Shown here in pieces: positions 23,101 to 34,785 of a DNA stretch of 64,000 bases (its first letter is position 1; each line of letters starts with the position of its first letter). The DNA is from Paracentrotus lividus (lineage: Eukaryota; Echinodermata; Echinoidea; Camarodonta; Echinidae). Both the position numbers and the translations under genes were made by a program. The notes under the pieces were generated by a model, which was not told the DNA's origin, searched no databases, and was given only the letters and a program-made list of their open reading frames with translations. The DNA is taken from NCBI GenBank assembly GCA_940671915.1, contig CALNVZ010000641.1, positions 36,430,248 through 36,494,247 of the forward strand, in the 5' to 3' direction.

Positions 23101-25388
23101 AGCTTTATTGGTTAGATATCGATGACCGAATATCACCATAGTCATAAGCATCCCTAGCTAAGCTATAGTCAACTCTGCAGTCTATGGAGTGATATAATCA
23201 CATTTTGAATTACCATTTGAATTACAGCTGTAGGCCTACAGTTAAAAATTAACATTGTTTCTATCATGATTTACAAATTAGGTTTTTAAGTAAAGGGTAA
23301 GGATAGAATTTGAGTGTAGGCCTATAAACAGGAAATATTCATAACAGCAATTATATATTAGTTATTTATACATTACAGTAATCACTTGGTTATGTAAACT
23401 GTCAGCAAAATAAATGAAATTAAATCGATCTACATTTGTGTGCAAACTATCAGAGGAAGAAACTAGACAGACTCTAGACATAAAGAAAGCAACCTGCAAA
23501 ATACCTACAATATGACCTTGGCCATTGACTGCAACGGTCACGCTTTGTAACCAAACTCTAAAGTATCAGCTCATTGACTCGGGACAAGAGGCTATTCACT
23601 CCTACTATGACACAACTGCATGTACACGTAGGTCTGTGGGTGTGTGGAAGTGCATTGACGTACAAGCATTTGCGTCAGTCAGTGATTGTGTAGATGATTG
23701 TAGGCTATTCATATTTTTGTGTTCATACAATATTTCAGTGTACAAAGGTTTCTGATGTTATATCACAGGCATCGATATTGGCATACTTTGTCCTGCTTTA
23801 TCACATACAGAGCTGATGTGCAATAATCGCTAAATCTTGCCATAAATATTTGAATTATCTTATTTACTTTTGTTGCTTTTCATCTCTTTATGCTTTATCA
23901 AATCAAAGTATTTTCCCTAAATGTTGGATTTCTGCCTCAAAAGGGCCATTGCCTATGCGGTTCCCTCTACATTTTCATATATATGGAAACTACCCCATGT
24001 ATTTTGTTACTTTTTCTTTTTAGTTTTTAACATGTGTGAAAAATGAAAGTTGAAGACGAACTTTTGTTTCCTCCAACCCAGACTACATGCTCCTAGAGAA
24101 TGTGACAGTGGACTATCAGTGTCCCTCTATCATTGACCTCAAGATAGGCACCCGTACCTATGGCGATGACCTCTCAGAGGAAAAGAAACAGTTGAACATT
24201 GCTCGGGCCTTAGGGAGCACGACCAACAAACTAGGAGTCCGCTTTGGGGGCATGCAGGTAAATGTACATTAAATATGATACGTGGTGAAAAAGAAACAAA
24301 TCAAGATCAAGAAATGATAAAAAGCTAGATAACAGCTGTAAACATGCCATGATAACATGTATGAATATTCTGGGGGTGTTTTCCCAAGCTGTCCGTAAAG
24401 TTACACATAACTGTACAAACAACATTAATATAAAGTACAACAACTACCGAATTTCTGTTTTATTCTAATATTAGTATCTATCAAATTTATTTGGTAGGGA
24501 TTACGTCCTTAAGCAAGACATTTATGGCCATGATTAACCTTGCTCAGGTGTAAATGGATACCCAGTTAAATGTAAAGATCTACACACCATGTACAGAGAA
24601 CAGAAAATGTACACGCATTCTCTGCGAGCAAGCTTGAATCTGATAACTGGGGTAATTATTATATCAGTAAAACTTGCATATGTATGTAGTCTGACTGTAT
24701 TAGATGCGATGTGAATCAAGAATATTATTATCATTATCATGTATTTTTTCACAACCTGACTGTTATGCAGATATACCAGGCCGACAAAGGAACATACGTA
24801 TGCTGCAACAAAAAGTACGGGAACAAACTAACCGAGGATGACCTGCGTTACGAGGTTGGTCGCTTCGTCTACGCCAAACACCGCCACAGCAGGAGAATCC
24901 GAGCGTCCATCATACGACGCATCACACAACTCAAGGACCTCATCTCAAGAATGGACCAGCAACGTTTCTTTGCTTGCTCCGTGCTCATCATTTACGAAGG
25001 AATGGATGGTGCTGTGAGAGGCGCTTCATCAGGGCGGGGCAGCGACGTGAGCAGCGCGTCGGACGGAGATTCGCCATCGAGCAATAGAGGAGTCGGGGAA
25101 GGTAAGTCTGGCGTTGATTGCGAGGACGAAGACGAAGGCCTTGGAACTGAGGATGGGCATGAGAGGGCAGAAGACGACGACGACGATGACAATGGAGACA
25201 TTGATGACGATGTTGATGACAGTGATGAAGATGATAAAGTACTTGTGAAGATCATTGACTTCGCACATTCGTCGTCTGTTGAGGTACAGGGCATGGATGG
25301 AGTGAGGTATGAAGGCATCGATCAGGGTTTCGTCTACGGATTGGAAACCCTCATAGAACTAATGAAAGAAGAACCTGCAAAAACGTAG
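20125..25388 (+). CDS. IP6K: Inositol hexakisphosphate kinase (IP6K), complete, five coding exons
   Basis: Coding exons 20125-20299, 20859-21126, 22112-22299, 24082-24257 and 24771-25388 join in frame with GT-AG introns to give 474 residues. The product phosphorylates InsP6 to the pyrophosphate InsP7 and acts in cytosol and nucleus. Visible family features: an N-terminal PFxHQVGGH block (residues about 12-20), the NPW segment, the inositol-phosphate binding signature PSIIDLKIG at 225-233 (Asp229, Lys231, Gly233) followed by TRTYGDD, the GMQIYQ block near 267-272, LIIYEG at 341-346, and the metal-binding IDF motif (Asp432) with the typical ending DQGFVYGLETLI. The start ATG (AGCC-ATG-G) has good context. 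Unlike the usual compact kinase, residues 347-425 form a Ser/Gly-rich then strongly acidic linker (many Asp/Glu, 386-425). Vertebrate proteins of the family are about 410-440 aa, so the linker explains most of the extra length. IPMK or IP3K are less likely because of the GMQ-YQ and GDD blocks. Confidence 0.95.
20373..20511. mobile_element. MITE in IP6K intron 1
   Basis: Ends ggggcctgtttttcaaaacc and ggtttcggtcaaacaggcc are inverted copies; inside, catacatgtaagtctaagtt pairs with aacttagacttatgatgg. Same family as 22780-22912 (intron 3) and the ends of 36236-37253. It makes the translated stretch after exon 1 a shadow. Confidence 0.75.
21328..21466. mobile_element. MITE in IP6K intron 2 (caaaggacttgtc type)
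   Basis: Left end ggggcgtttcatcaaaggac and right end tcctttgatgaaatgccccc are inverted copies; gtcggacgttttatcc pairs with ggataaaatgtctgac further in. A related element lies just after the RETREG gene at 54892-55036. Confidence 0.8.
21497..22010. repeat. Three-copy tandem repeat, about 170 bp unit, in IP6K intron 2
   Basis: Units starting near 21497, 21677 and 21845 share ttcacacttggtacaaatga, tgtgttgatgaggatgatg, ggtcaaaggtcat and ggggtcaaaaggtcaa. The third unit lacks the first part. Each unit carries several AGGTCA-like words by virtue of its sequence. Confidence 0.85.
22340..22775. repeat. gtctaa/ttagac repeat block in IP6K intron 3
   Basis: The first half is built of phrases like tttggtctaattcat and cgtctaatagcc, the second half of the opposite orientation (gcattagacgaactgg, ttagaccaaaagg), switching near 22590. 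Includes a direct duplication of the words ctccatttgtctaatacca / ctccgtttgtctaacacca. Related blocks at 640-840 and 52870-53035. Confidence 0.7.
22780..22912. mobile_element. MITE in IP6K intron 3, near-perfect hairpin
   Basis: Ends gggcccgtttctcgaaaccg and cggtttcgagaaacgggccc are perfect inverted copies; tcataagtctaa pairs with ttagacttatga and ggacatcccat with atgggttgtcc. The hairpin is better preserved than its relative in intron 1 and so probably younger. Confidence 0.85.
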
Positions 25389-27110
25389 CTAATATAAAAC
25401 ATATGTGTAATACATTTCTTTTATATATTGTGTTGTCATCGTTTTCACGATGCACCCCGAGAGCGATGTTTGCAAAAACAACAGAAAGATATTTTGATAA
25501 AAGAGTGATTACTTTTACATTTTTCTTTTAGTGGCTATTCACATGAAGGCAAAGTATGGGGTAGTATTCATTCTGTATTTCATGACACTATTTACTGAAT
25601 TTGGTTGCAAATTTTTGAATGAAATAGATGCATATTCAAAACAATCGATTTACGTAATAAAGGATGGTTCTTATAAGAAAAACTTGGATATTTCTTTGAG
25701 AGCCACTTTGTTTCTCGGGATGCTTCGTGAAAACGGTGACAAAATCAACCAAGGTGCACATTTATTCTTGTTTCGAAAAAGGAAAATAATATATATTTAT
25801 ATATATATGTATAAATATGTTGAAATAGATTTTCCTTTACTTATCAAGATAATATCATATAGCGTATCAGGACAACTACCCCTAGAAGTAGGGTTATAGT
25901 TAGGTGTAGAGTTATGGGGTAGATATTTGGCAGGGTTAATTGTACTGGGGGTAGTTGTCCTAGAACCATCATAGATTACTATTCATTTAGATACCAAGTA
26001 CTGATATTCAAAACTAGTCTTAGAATGTAAATTGAATACCTCGTATTGTGATCATGCCAAACTAATATGAAATCGTATTCAAGTGCATTCCTTATTAGTA
26101 TGAAGAGGAGAGGATATATCAAGGTATCAATTCCAGCTTAAAGAACTTGCTATTTAGAGAGATTTGGGTTTTTAGAAATACAGTAAAACAAAATTAGAAT
26201 TTGGGCCATTTCATGAAGGAATCAATCTTTTTGGACAACCGACCCCTATTTTTCACAGTAATTACCCTAGTTCATGAGCTCATCATGCCATTATAATATG
26301 AGAGCATTTACCGGTACAACATTTCATACTGGAAAGCAAAGTTAAATCATTTCACTAAGGTCTTGCTTATAGGGGTCAGACATACATGGAATTTACCAGT
26401 TGCAGAACATGTTCAATCAATGACACCCAGAGCTTCATCATGCCTTTAATGAATAGCTGAATATAAAATTGACACTTTGTTACTGTGACGGACATGAAGT
26501 CAGGTTATTTTTGTCACCTTCGTTACGTGTTAATTTTCACCTCAGCTATTCTATAGAATATTGTGGAATTCACAGTTGGTGTCACCAACTATTGTGCAAG
26601 ATCAACTGAATATAACGTATTTTGGAACTTTAAATTTCAATTCATGATGTCTCAGAAAAACAAAAATCTCTCTAGATGACATGTTTACACGCTTCGAATT
26701 TGTTACCGGTATGTGAAGGTTAGGTTGTACTACGTGTTGCATCAGGGGATTTTTATTATTATTTTTCCCCCTCATCAGATATAATCTCTTGAAGTTGATG
26801 AGGATATATTTTTTATTGCCTAGTAGGGTAAAGTTTTAATTTTGATCATACTGAAATTATTGCAACAACATTCTGGTATGATTTTCATCTCAGTTTTGTA
26901 CGCAAAATTGTTATCATGATCAGAAAAAAGTTAGATGAGGACACTTTTTTTAAGGCGTAGATTTCACTTTATAACTCTGAAATCATTGCACAACTCTATT
27001 GAAATATCTTTGATGTAATATATAAAATCAGAGGTTAGGTGTGCTCCGATCTTAATACGGTAGGTAGATCAGTGTATTCCAAACCTTTAAAGAAGTCTCG
27101 TTCCCATATT
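25389..27110. other. 3' UTR or intergenic sequence after IP6K
   Basis: Presumably begins with the IP6K 3' UTR; an AATAAA occurs at 25656-25661 but I cannot show that it is used. A small TIR element lies at 25868-25963. The remainder up to the giant palindrome is plain AT-rich DNA with no recognised feature. Confidence 0.4.
25868..25963. mobile_element. Tiny TIR element, about 95 bp
   Basis: caggacaactacccctag at the left pairs with gggggtagttgtcctag at the right; the middle contains gtagggttatagttagg-type words. Too short to code for anything. Confidence 0.6.
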
Positions 27111-27418
27111 ACCCTAGGAGCCAAGGGCCGTTAATCAGCATTTTTGCTGGGGAAGGTTTGAAGGTCCTATCTAGTGTTAAATTTTGCGCTGATTCCAAAA
27201 ATGTCACTCTTACTGACCGTACCCGTGACACTTCGGCCATTTTGGCCAATTTTTTGTCCAAAAATGACCATTTTGGTCACTTGTGGTCAAGGGTATTTTA
27301 TTTCTATAATTTTTGCCGATAAATGAGACTTTTAAAACCTATCTGATGTAAAAATGTGCGCTAATTCTAGAAAAAGTGGTTTTATTGACTCAGTGGGTCA
27401 TTAAAGGGGTCATTTTGG

Positions 27419-27625
27419 TCAATTTCGGCCAAAAATTGTCATTTTAATCATTTTTGGGGCCAATATTAGACCAAAATGACCATCAGAGTCAATCAAGTGA
27501 TGGTCTTCCCACCCCCAAACCAATATAAAAAACTTCCTTGGGTCTAAAACAATACTCCCATACCATTTTCCTAAAACATTTGGACAGCCCTGGTCATTTA
27601 GGCCAGTTTGACCGAAAGTGACCAT
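27419..27625 (-). other. 68-codon ORF in the left arm of the giant palindrome
   Basis: Begins MVTFGQTGLNDQGCP and ends MTIFGRN; the right arm carries a mirror copy at 31559-31765 that differs at 7 of 68 residues. No family is recognised. The nucleotide differences (about 14) are not obviously biased toward silent changes, so this may be a chance ORF conserved only because the arms are similar. Confidence 0.25.
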
Positions 27626-28140
27626 TTTGCCATTTTGCAGGATTTTGCTATACAGGCCTATGTATTACGTGTATTAGTGTATACACGTATATGTAGATGT
27701 ATCATCCTTTCGTTCAACTCATTTCACTAAAGAGTTGGCTAGTGGTGGAGAAGTGGCAATGATTTCAAAAATAGAGGTCTTATTCAACCTACCCATAAGG
27801 TTCTGGTCACTTATTGGTCACTTCTTGGCCGAAGGTTGACCATTAGCCCAAATGAAATAAAAATACGATTTACAATAAATACAGTGCCTAAAACATAGTT
27901 AGACTGTGTCTCTAAGCACTTAACAGACATTTTTTTTTTATCATCCCGGTCATCAGAAACAGATTTAGCCCGCACACAATATATGCACATTCTCTACTCC
28001 CTACTTAGCATGCTGACCATGAACTATAATTAAAAGAACAAAAAAAAAATGTTTGATATTTGCTTTCACAACAAAAGGCATGCACAAATATGACAAGCCT
28101 GAAAATCTGTGGTATTTACTGTGAATTAATCATTGTAATG

Positions 28141-28345
28141 TCCACTGTGGCGGTTCTTACCATTTTTATCCGCACTGACCATTCCTATATGCAAATGGTC
28201 AGTGTGGGTCAAAATGGTAACAACCGCCAAAGTGGATACAAATAATTTACCATTTGCCCGCACTGACCATTCCTATATCATGTATATGCAAATGGTCAGT
28301 GTGGGTCAAAATGGTAACAACCGCCAAAGTGGATGCAAGTAATTT
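28141..28345. repeat. Tandem duplication inside the left arm only
   Basis: The segment ccgcactgaccattcctata ... caaccgccaaagtggat occurs twice in a row (about 28168-28238 and 28258-28335); the right arm has one copy (about 30945-31040). The unit itself contains the small palindrome actgaccatt/aatggtcagt. The duplication therefore arose after the arms were formed. Confidence 0.8.
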
Positions 28346-29992
28346 ACCATTTAGTCTATAACACAACTCTTGTATTGAGTTTAATGTTTATAGATGCTCA
28401 TCCCCGTTAAAACTTCTTGTTTTCCCCACTCCAAAAATTCTGGCCACTTTGGCCGCTTTTTGGTCAAAGGTACGTAAGCACTAATTTTATGTCATTTTTA
28501 AAATTCTAAATAGAATATGATTTCAATCATTAAGCGTATATTGTACATTTGTAAAATAACAATCGTGTTATCGCTATGATGTTATAAGCACATCACAGTA
28601 AGAGTAAATTCCAAGCTGATTATACTAATTCAAAATGACCAATAGTGTAGTTTCCATAGCAACATGAATTCTATATAATGACTTATGTTTCATATGACTT
28701 CAAATAGTATGTCCGTGATCTGATGACGATTTGGAATATCGCAATTGAAGAAGAATGTCATGAAAATGTATTTCAACGACTTTCAATGACTTGACCATTT
28801 TAGCAAAGCCAGTTATTATGTTTCTTGACATGTGTCATGAGCGAGTCCAGTGTCCTTAACCAATGCTCCAGCAATGCCTTCCTCTCAGGAAAGCATTTCA
28901 ACCAGGCGAGGAGAATACATATCCTCCTGGAAACTAATTAATTAACTGGCAACTAAATGAATTGTAACGTTAAGGGTAAATGAGAGCCACAAATATATGG
29001 TCAAGATCTTGAAGGATGTCTAGTGGGTCATCTCCATCTCCTGAAACACGTGAAATGATGGAGGAAAGTGCCTACAACTTCTTCAAGTTGTCTTTGATCG
29101 TTAATGCCTAGACGCCGCGGTGGCAAACAAGGTTTTAATTGTATGATAAATTGCATGGACGTGGTTGACATTATTTACTAGTCATTAGAGCCGTGAGAAT
29201 CATGTTGATCTTGTCACATTCTTGATAGGAGAAACAACGTCTTCTTTGATGAGAACTGCCACAATAATTATTATGCCTGCCATTATGTGCCTGTATATAC
29301 TATCTTGGGTCCTGTACATGGATACCATTCATCCTGAAATAATGGAACAACTTATACGAGATGGCTTATCTGTGTCTTAAAAGTTGTCATCGATTCGTTT
29401 GCAAGGCAGCTAGTTGACCAATCTGTGGACACCTCCATCATGGCTGCTACAGGATCTCGATGACCAAGCAGGGAATATCTCTACTAAAATCATAGAGCAT
29501 GCAGGCTAGAAGCATTATTAGTCAGTCATCTTTTTGACTTGGCAGAATCCTTCACTTAAATTATAAGCAAGGGTCTTTCTAACCTCGAAGGGTATTTCAA
29601 ATATCCGCGAAGGAATGAGTTTGTACCATTGCCCAAGAGGTTTAGCATGTCGTTCTTCACATCACCAGGCATCTTTTATCTTTCTGCTAGAAAGCACAGT
29701 TCAGTATTATTGGTCAAAGACTCTTCAAGTGAACAACTCTGGTGTCAATATCTTGCACTCGTTCAAGTCTCCATGTAACTTCTTGTCCTTGGACCTACTA
29801 AGTTCATGGCTTTGATCAAGACCACTCTAAAGAGAGCTGACTGTAAATGGAATTTCTTGTTACTCCCTGATTTTGGTGGAAGGATGAAATAATTGTTCGT
29901 TGAGAACAGAAACAGACAACCCATGTATATTCCAGGATGAGTGGTATCCCTGTACAGGACCCAAATATAGAGTATAATTATACAAGCACATA

Positions 29993-30253
29993 ATGGCATG
30001 CTTAATTGTGGCAGTTCGCTTCAAAGAAGACATCGATTGTTTTTCATATCATGAATGTGAACAGATCAACATGGTTCTCACAGCTCTACTGAACTGTAGA
30101 CACAGAGTCAACCATGTCCTCTCATTTCATCCCAAACTGGATTTACACCATGTTTGTCACACTAGTGTCTTTGCAGAAATGATCAAAGACAACCATGACG
30201 GAGTTATAGACACTTTCTTCCAGGAGATGACAGGACATCCTTCAAGATCTTGA
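29993..30253 (+). pseudogene. Degraded coding-like segment near the centre of the palindrome
   Basis: An 86-codon open stretch (MACLIVAVRFKEDIDCFSYH at the start) looks protein-like rather than low-complexity. The inverted counterpart in the left arm (about 28985-29270, minus strand) has related words FSYQECDKINMILTAL against FSYHECEQINMVLTAL in the right arm, but is interrupted by stops and frameshifts. I read this as the remains of a protein carried by the ancestral element. The family is not recognised, and no catalytic motif is visible. Confidence 0.3.
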
Positions 30254-31558
30254 CCAAAATATCTGTAGCTTTCATTTGCCTCTTCACATTACAAGAAGAC
30301 TTCAATATGTTATCATGAACGATAAGTATTCAAGAGGACATAACTTCTCCACCCTAGTTGAAATGTTTTCCCGATAGAAAGGCAATGAGGACATTGATCA
30401 TGTTGGTTTATAATACTGGACTCGCTCAGGACACATATCTAGCAACATGAAACTGCCTTTGTTATAATGGTTAAGTCATAGATGACATTTTAATGACATT
30501 CTTCTTTAATTATTATATTCCTTGGAGATATTTCAAATCGTCAAGAGATCATGCGGATATACAATTATATAGTTATATGAAAATTAATTATATCACTATC
30601 TAGATTTCATGTTGCTATGGAAATCATTTAATTACTGGTCAGCTTGGGTCAGCATGATCAGCTAGAAATTTTCTCTTTCTGTGTTTTGCTTACACGATCA
30701 TGCCGCTTGTACAATTTTTATTCTTTTCATACAATTTTACAATACACACTGAGTGATTGAAATTGTATTAAATAAAAAAAAAAAAAAAATGACATAAAAT
30801 TATTGCTAAATTTTTTACCCAAAAGTGGCAAAATGACCAGACTTAATGTGTGCGACAAATAATCAGTTTTAACGCGGATTGGCATTAACAAACATTGAAA
30901 TCAAGACAATTAGTGCATTGTAGACTAAATAATGGCTTACTGTATACACTTTGGCGGTTGTTGCAATTTTAGCCCACATTGACCATTTACATATAGGAAT
31001 GGTCAGTGCGGGTCAAAGTGGTAAGAACCACCACAGTGGACATTACAACGATTAAATCACAGGAAATACCACAGATTTTCAGGCTTGTCATAATTATTTG
31101 TGCATGCCTTTTGTTGTGAAAGCAAATGTCAAACATTTTTTTTGGTTCTTTTAATAGTTCATGGTCAGCATGCTAAGTAGGGAGTAGAGAATGTGCACAT
31201 ATTGTGTGCGGGCTAAATCTGTTTCTGATGACCGGGATGATAAAAAAAAAATGTCTGTTAAGTGCTTAGAGACACAGTCTAACTATGCTATAGGCACTGT
31301 ATCTATTGTAAATCGTATTTTTATTTTATTTGGGCTAATGGTCAACATTCGGCCAATAAGTGACCAATAAGTGACCAGAACCTTATGGGTAGGTTGAATA
31401 AGACCTCTATTTTTGAAATCAGCATCAATTGTTGCCACTTCTCCACCACTAGTCAACTCTTTAGTAAAATGAGTTGAACGAAAGGATAATACATCTACAT
31501 ATACACGTGTATACACTAATACATAGGCCTGTAAAGCAAAATCCTTCAAAATGGCAAA

Positions 31559-31765
31559 ATGGTCACTTTCGGTCAAACTGGCCTAAATGACCAGGGCTGT
31601 CCAAATATTTTAGGAAAATGGTATGGGAGTATTGTTTTAGACCCAAGAAAGTTTTTTAAAATGTTTTGGGGGTGGGAAAACCATCACTTGGATGACTCTG
31701 ATGGTCATTTTGGTGTAATTTTAGCCCCCAAAATGATAAAAATGACAATTTTTGGCCGAAATTGA
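31559..31765 (+). other. 68-codon ORF in the right arm, mirror of 27419-27625
   Basis: Same ATG and stop positions relative to the arm end as its left-arm twin; 61 of 68 residues agree. Differences cluster at residues 34-36, 41 and 45. Function unknown, and it may not be expressed. Confidence 0.25.
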
Positions 31766-32071
31766 CCAAAATGACCCCTTTAATGACCCACCGAGTCAAT
31801 AAAACTACTTTTTCTAGAATCAGCGCACATTTTTACATCAGATAGGTTTTAAAAATCCCATTTATCGGCAAAAATTATAGAAATAAAATACCCTTGACCA
31901 CAAGTGACCAAAATGGTCATTTTTGGACAAAAATTGGCCAAAATGGCCGAAGTGTCACGGGTACGGTCAGTAAGAGTGACATTTTTGGAATCAGCGCAAA
32001 ATTTAACAATAGATAGGACCTTCAAACCTTCCCCAGCAAAAATGCTGATTAACGGCCCTTGGCTCCTAGGG

Positions 32072-34474
32072 TATATGTCTGACAGGTTAAATTGATACAT
32101 CCCCTTTTATCAGCTTTCTAGCTTTCTAAAGCACCACATTAATATGTTTTTTCTTCTTCTATTTTTAAAAAAATAATTGCAAAAAATGAAGTTTCCTTGA
32201 AAACTTTCAGGTCCATCATTTCAGCAGCAACTAGCATCTAAATCAAAGGGAATGATATTCAGTTTATGGCATATAGATTTTATTATTCCTACAAAGCACA
32301 TGATGTGGATCATGATGTGAGAAGAAAATTGACTTTTTCACAATTTTTCCTTCCTCTCTCTCTCTCTCTTTCTCTCTCTCTGTCCCTTGTACGCTAATTT
32401 TCAAGATCCCCGCCAATATCCCTGACTGCATGTTTAAAAATCTTATATACTCTCAGTCATTTTTATAAGCTGTATAATTACAAAAATTAGGATGGACTTT
32501 TCAGCTTTGCAAATCTACTGCCTAACTTGATGTATGTGTATTGTCGATCTATTTTCTATTCTTTGATTACTATTATTAAGATTATATATATTTTGATAAT
32601 TTGTTGTATTATTTTGTCAAATTTTTTGTTTTTTGTCTGAAGAGGGCAGGAGATTGTTTAAAAATTGTAGTAGACATGGGATGGGGTAATGTTAGATTTA
32701 TAGCAATTTCTATAATAATTTGAAATATTAGAGGGTAGTATGGTATTCCAATATGTGTATTAACATCTTGAAAGCAAAGACTTTAATAGACTAGCCATTT
32801 GTGTTTATATTTTTAACACCATTTAATAGAAAATACAAATCATATTGAGTAGTAATTATATAAGTATTGTTTATTTTACAAATTATGAAATATGAAGATA
32901 TTGTATATAGATTTTTTCAAGAAAAAAAAACTTACTTTATGAGTGTGTGAACAAAGTTGACAAAACATTTGTTGTATCGCCTACAGGGAATCATGTTACT
33001 TGGACTGAGTATTAAATGTAGAAAACAGTGTTATATCCCCTGACTGAATGATATTTTAGCAATATTTTATCTTTGTGATTGTATCAACATTTACGAAAAT
33101 GATTTCATATCAACAAAATGTTTTTGTTGCCTAAAAAGACATTATATTGGGTGATATTGGTCTTCTTCTGCAAATTGTTGATAGTTATGATAATAGTGCC
33201 TCGAGACAAATTTGATGGCTTGATTTGATCCACTCTTTAAAAAAAAATTATTATTCATTTTTTTTTAAATTAATGCCTCCCCTCAAATTGACCACTTTAC
33301 ATAGACTTGTGATATTTATTTACATTGTTATATTCATTCATACATATTTTGAGATACATGTACATGTACAATGTACTTGAGTATTGGTTTTCAACTTTTT
33401 CTTAGCACAACCAACAGTTATTTTATATCGCAACTCGTTTATTGATGCAGATATATTGCATTGCAATTTACGTCCTATCTCAGGTTCACACTTTACATGT
33501 ACTGTATATTTTGATGATGCTTTTGTTGTGCATAGAAAATGATTTTCCTTGTATTACTGTACAGGTATATATTGTAGGCACCTTTTGTTGAAGGCCATAT
33601 CAAAGGCAGGTCAAAGGTTGTAATTTGGAATGTGCTTTCTGAGTGCATACTTGTACGTGTAGATCTAAACTGGCAGTGGGGTTGTAAAAAAAAAAAAAAT
33701 TAAATAAAAAATTGAGATAATTAACAACCACTGGAGTACTACTAGGTACAATATAGATGCTGGTTAGTTTGGTTAGCTCTCTGTTTGAGAAAAAAAATAT
33801 AGGACACAAAAAGCGCCTTTCAACTTCGTTTTCAACTGAAACTGAACCAGTCTGTGGTTCCGATAAACACTGGTTTACTATAATCAAAGATTTGTCTTAC
33901 AGGACTCACTTGTATGTAGATTGGAGGGGCAAGTAATTTTGCCATGTTATTTACTTTTGTAATGATTATTTTATTGGAGCAATTATGAATATGTGAGGCT
34001 TATATTATATACATTTAGAATCTTTATTGTCATATTTTGCTGAATAATGAATTTTGAAATTTGAATCATGCTGAAATTGAAATTATCCAATGCAATTTGA
34101 AAGCCTTGCTATTACTGTAAGGGACAACATAATGTATGTTCATGAAAGGTCAAAGGTCAAAGGAAGGAATGGATAAATGTGTGCCATTTTCCACATGTTG
34201 TTTCCTCACATTTATTTGTTGTGTTTTCTTATTTTACATGGTTTAATATATGTTATGTTTCTAATATTATGGTGGGGCTTACATGTAGTTACTGTATAAT
34301 TGTTTAATCATGTATAATGTGTTATTTGAATGTGGGTTAAAATATGTGTATTTTTTATGTGCTGTGCACAATCTGAGTCTATGTAAGCAGACTACAAACA
34401 TTTTTGATAACCTTTTCTGTTTGTAGCTACTTTTGTTTCTTTGAAGGGATATCAGTAATGGAGTTTGAGACAGT
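32072..34474. other. Non-coding AT-rich intergenic stretch
   Basis: Contains a CT microsatellite at 32347-32380, a TACATGTACATGTACA run near 33356 and poly-A/poly-T tracts. No exon or transposon end is recognised. Confidence 0.45.
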
Positions 34475-34785
34475 GTCCCGAATTCACGAAAGCCGCCTAA
34501 CTTTAAGCCTAGCTTAAAGCTGTGGTTTAAGTATGGCCTGCTAAAAGGGATTCAATACCGAAAAGTAGATGTTCAATTCATCGTAATTTTTTGTAGTGAA
34601 ACTATTAAAAACTGCTTGGGAATGATTAGTACAAAGGTTACATTTAAAATTAAACATGATTCCAGAATTCAGTAAAGGTGATAGGAACATGTAACATAAA
34701 CAGATTGATTCCCTCTTAGCAAGCCATACTTAAACCACAGATTTCAGCTAGGCTTAAAGTAAGGCGGCTTTTGAATATATGGGCC
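34475..34785. mobile_element. MITE with ends ccgaattcacgaaagccgcc
   Basis: Left words gccgcctaactttaagccta, gtggtttaagtatggcctgc and aagggattcaata pair with the right words gattccctcttagcaagcc, atacttaaaccacag and gcttaaagtaaggcggc. The roughly 310 bp element has no ORF. Confidence 0.8.

Larger units (their letters stand above)
27111..32071. mobile_element. Giant foldback element, about 4.96 kb near-complete palindrome
   Basis: Left end accctaggagccaagggccg and right end cggcccttggctcctagggt are exact inverses, flanked by TA-like bases. Inverted matches continue almost to the centre near 29600: for example 28141 (tccactgtggcggttctt) with 31040, 28985 (catccttcaagatcttga region) with about 30260, 29188 (atgttgatcttgt) with about 30070, and 29304 (ggtcctgtacatggatacc) with about 29970. 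The outer 1 kb of the arms is about 90% or more identical by eye; the inner arms are clearly more diverged. No transposase was recognised. The layout fits a foldback (long TIR) DNA transposon, or two copies of one element inserted head to head. Confidence 0.85.

Noticed and set aside
24992-25318. 108-codon Ser-rich minus-strand ORF
   Set aside because: Shadow of the acidic GAC/GAT-rich last exon of IP6K.
27111-32071. CRISPR array or phage-like defence locus
   Set aside because: The repeats here are two long inverted arms and not short regularly spaced direct repeats, and the flanking genes are spliced animal genes.
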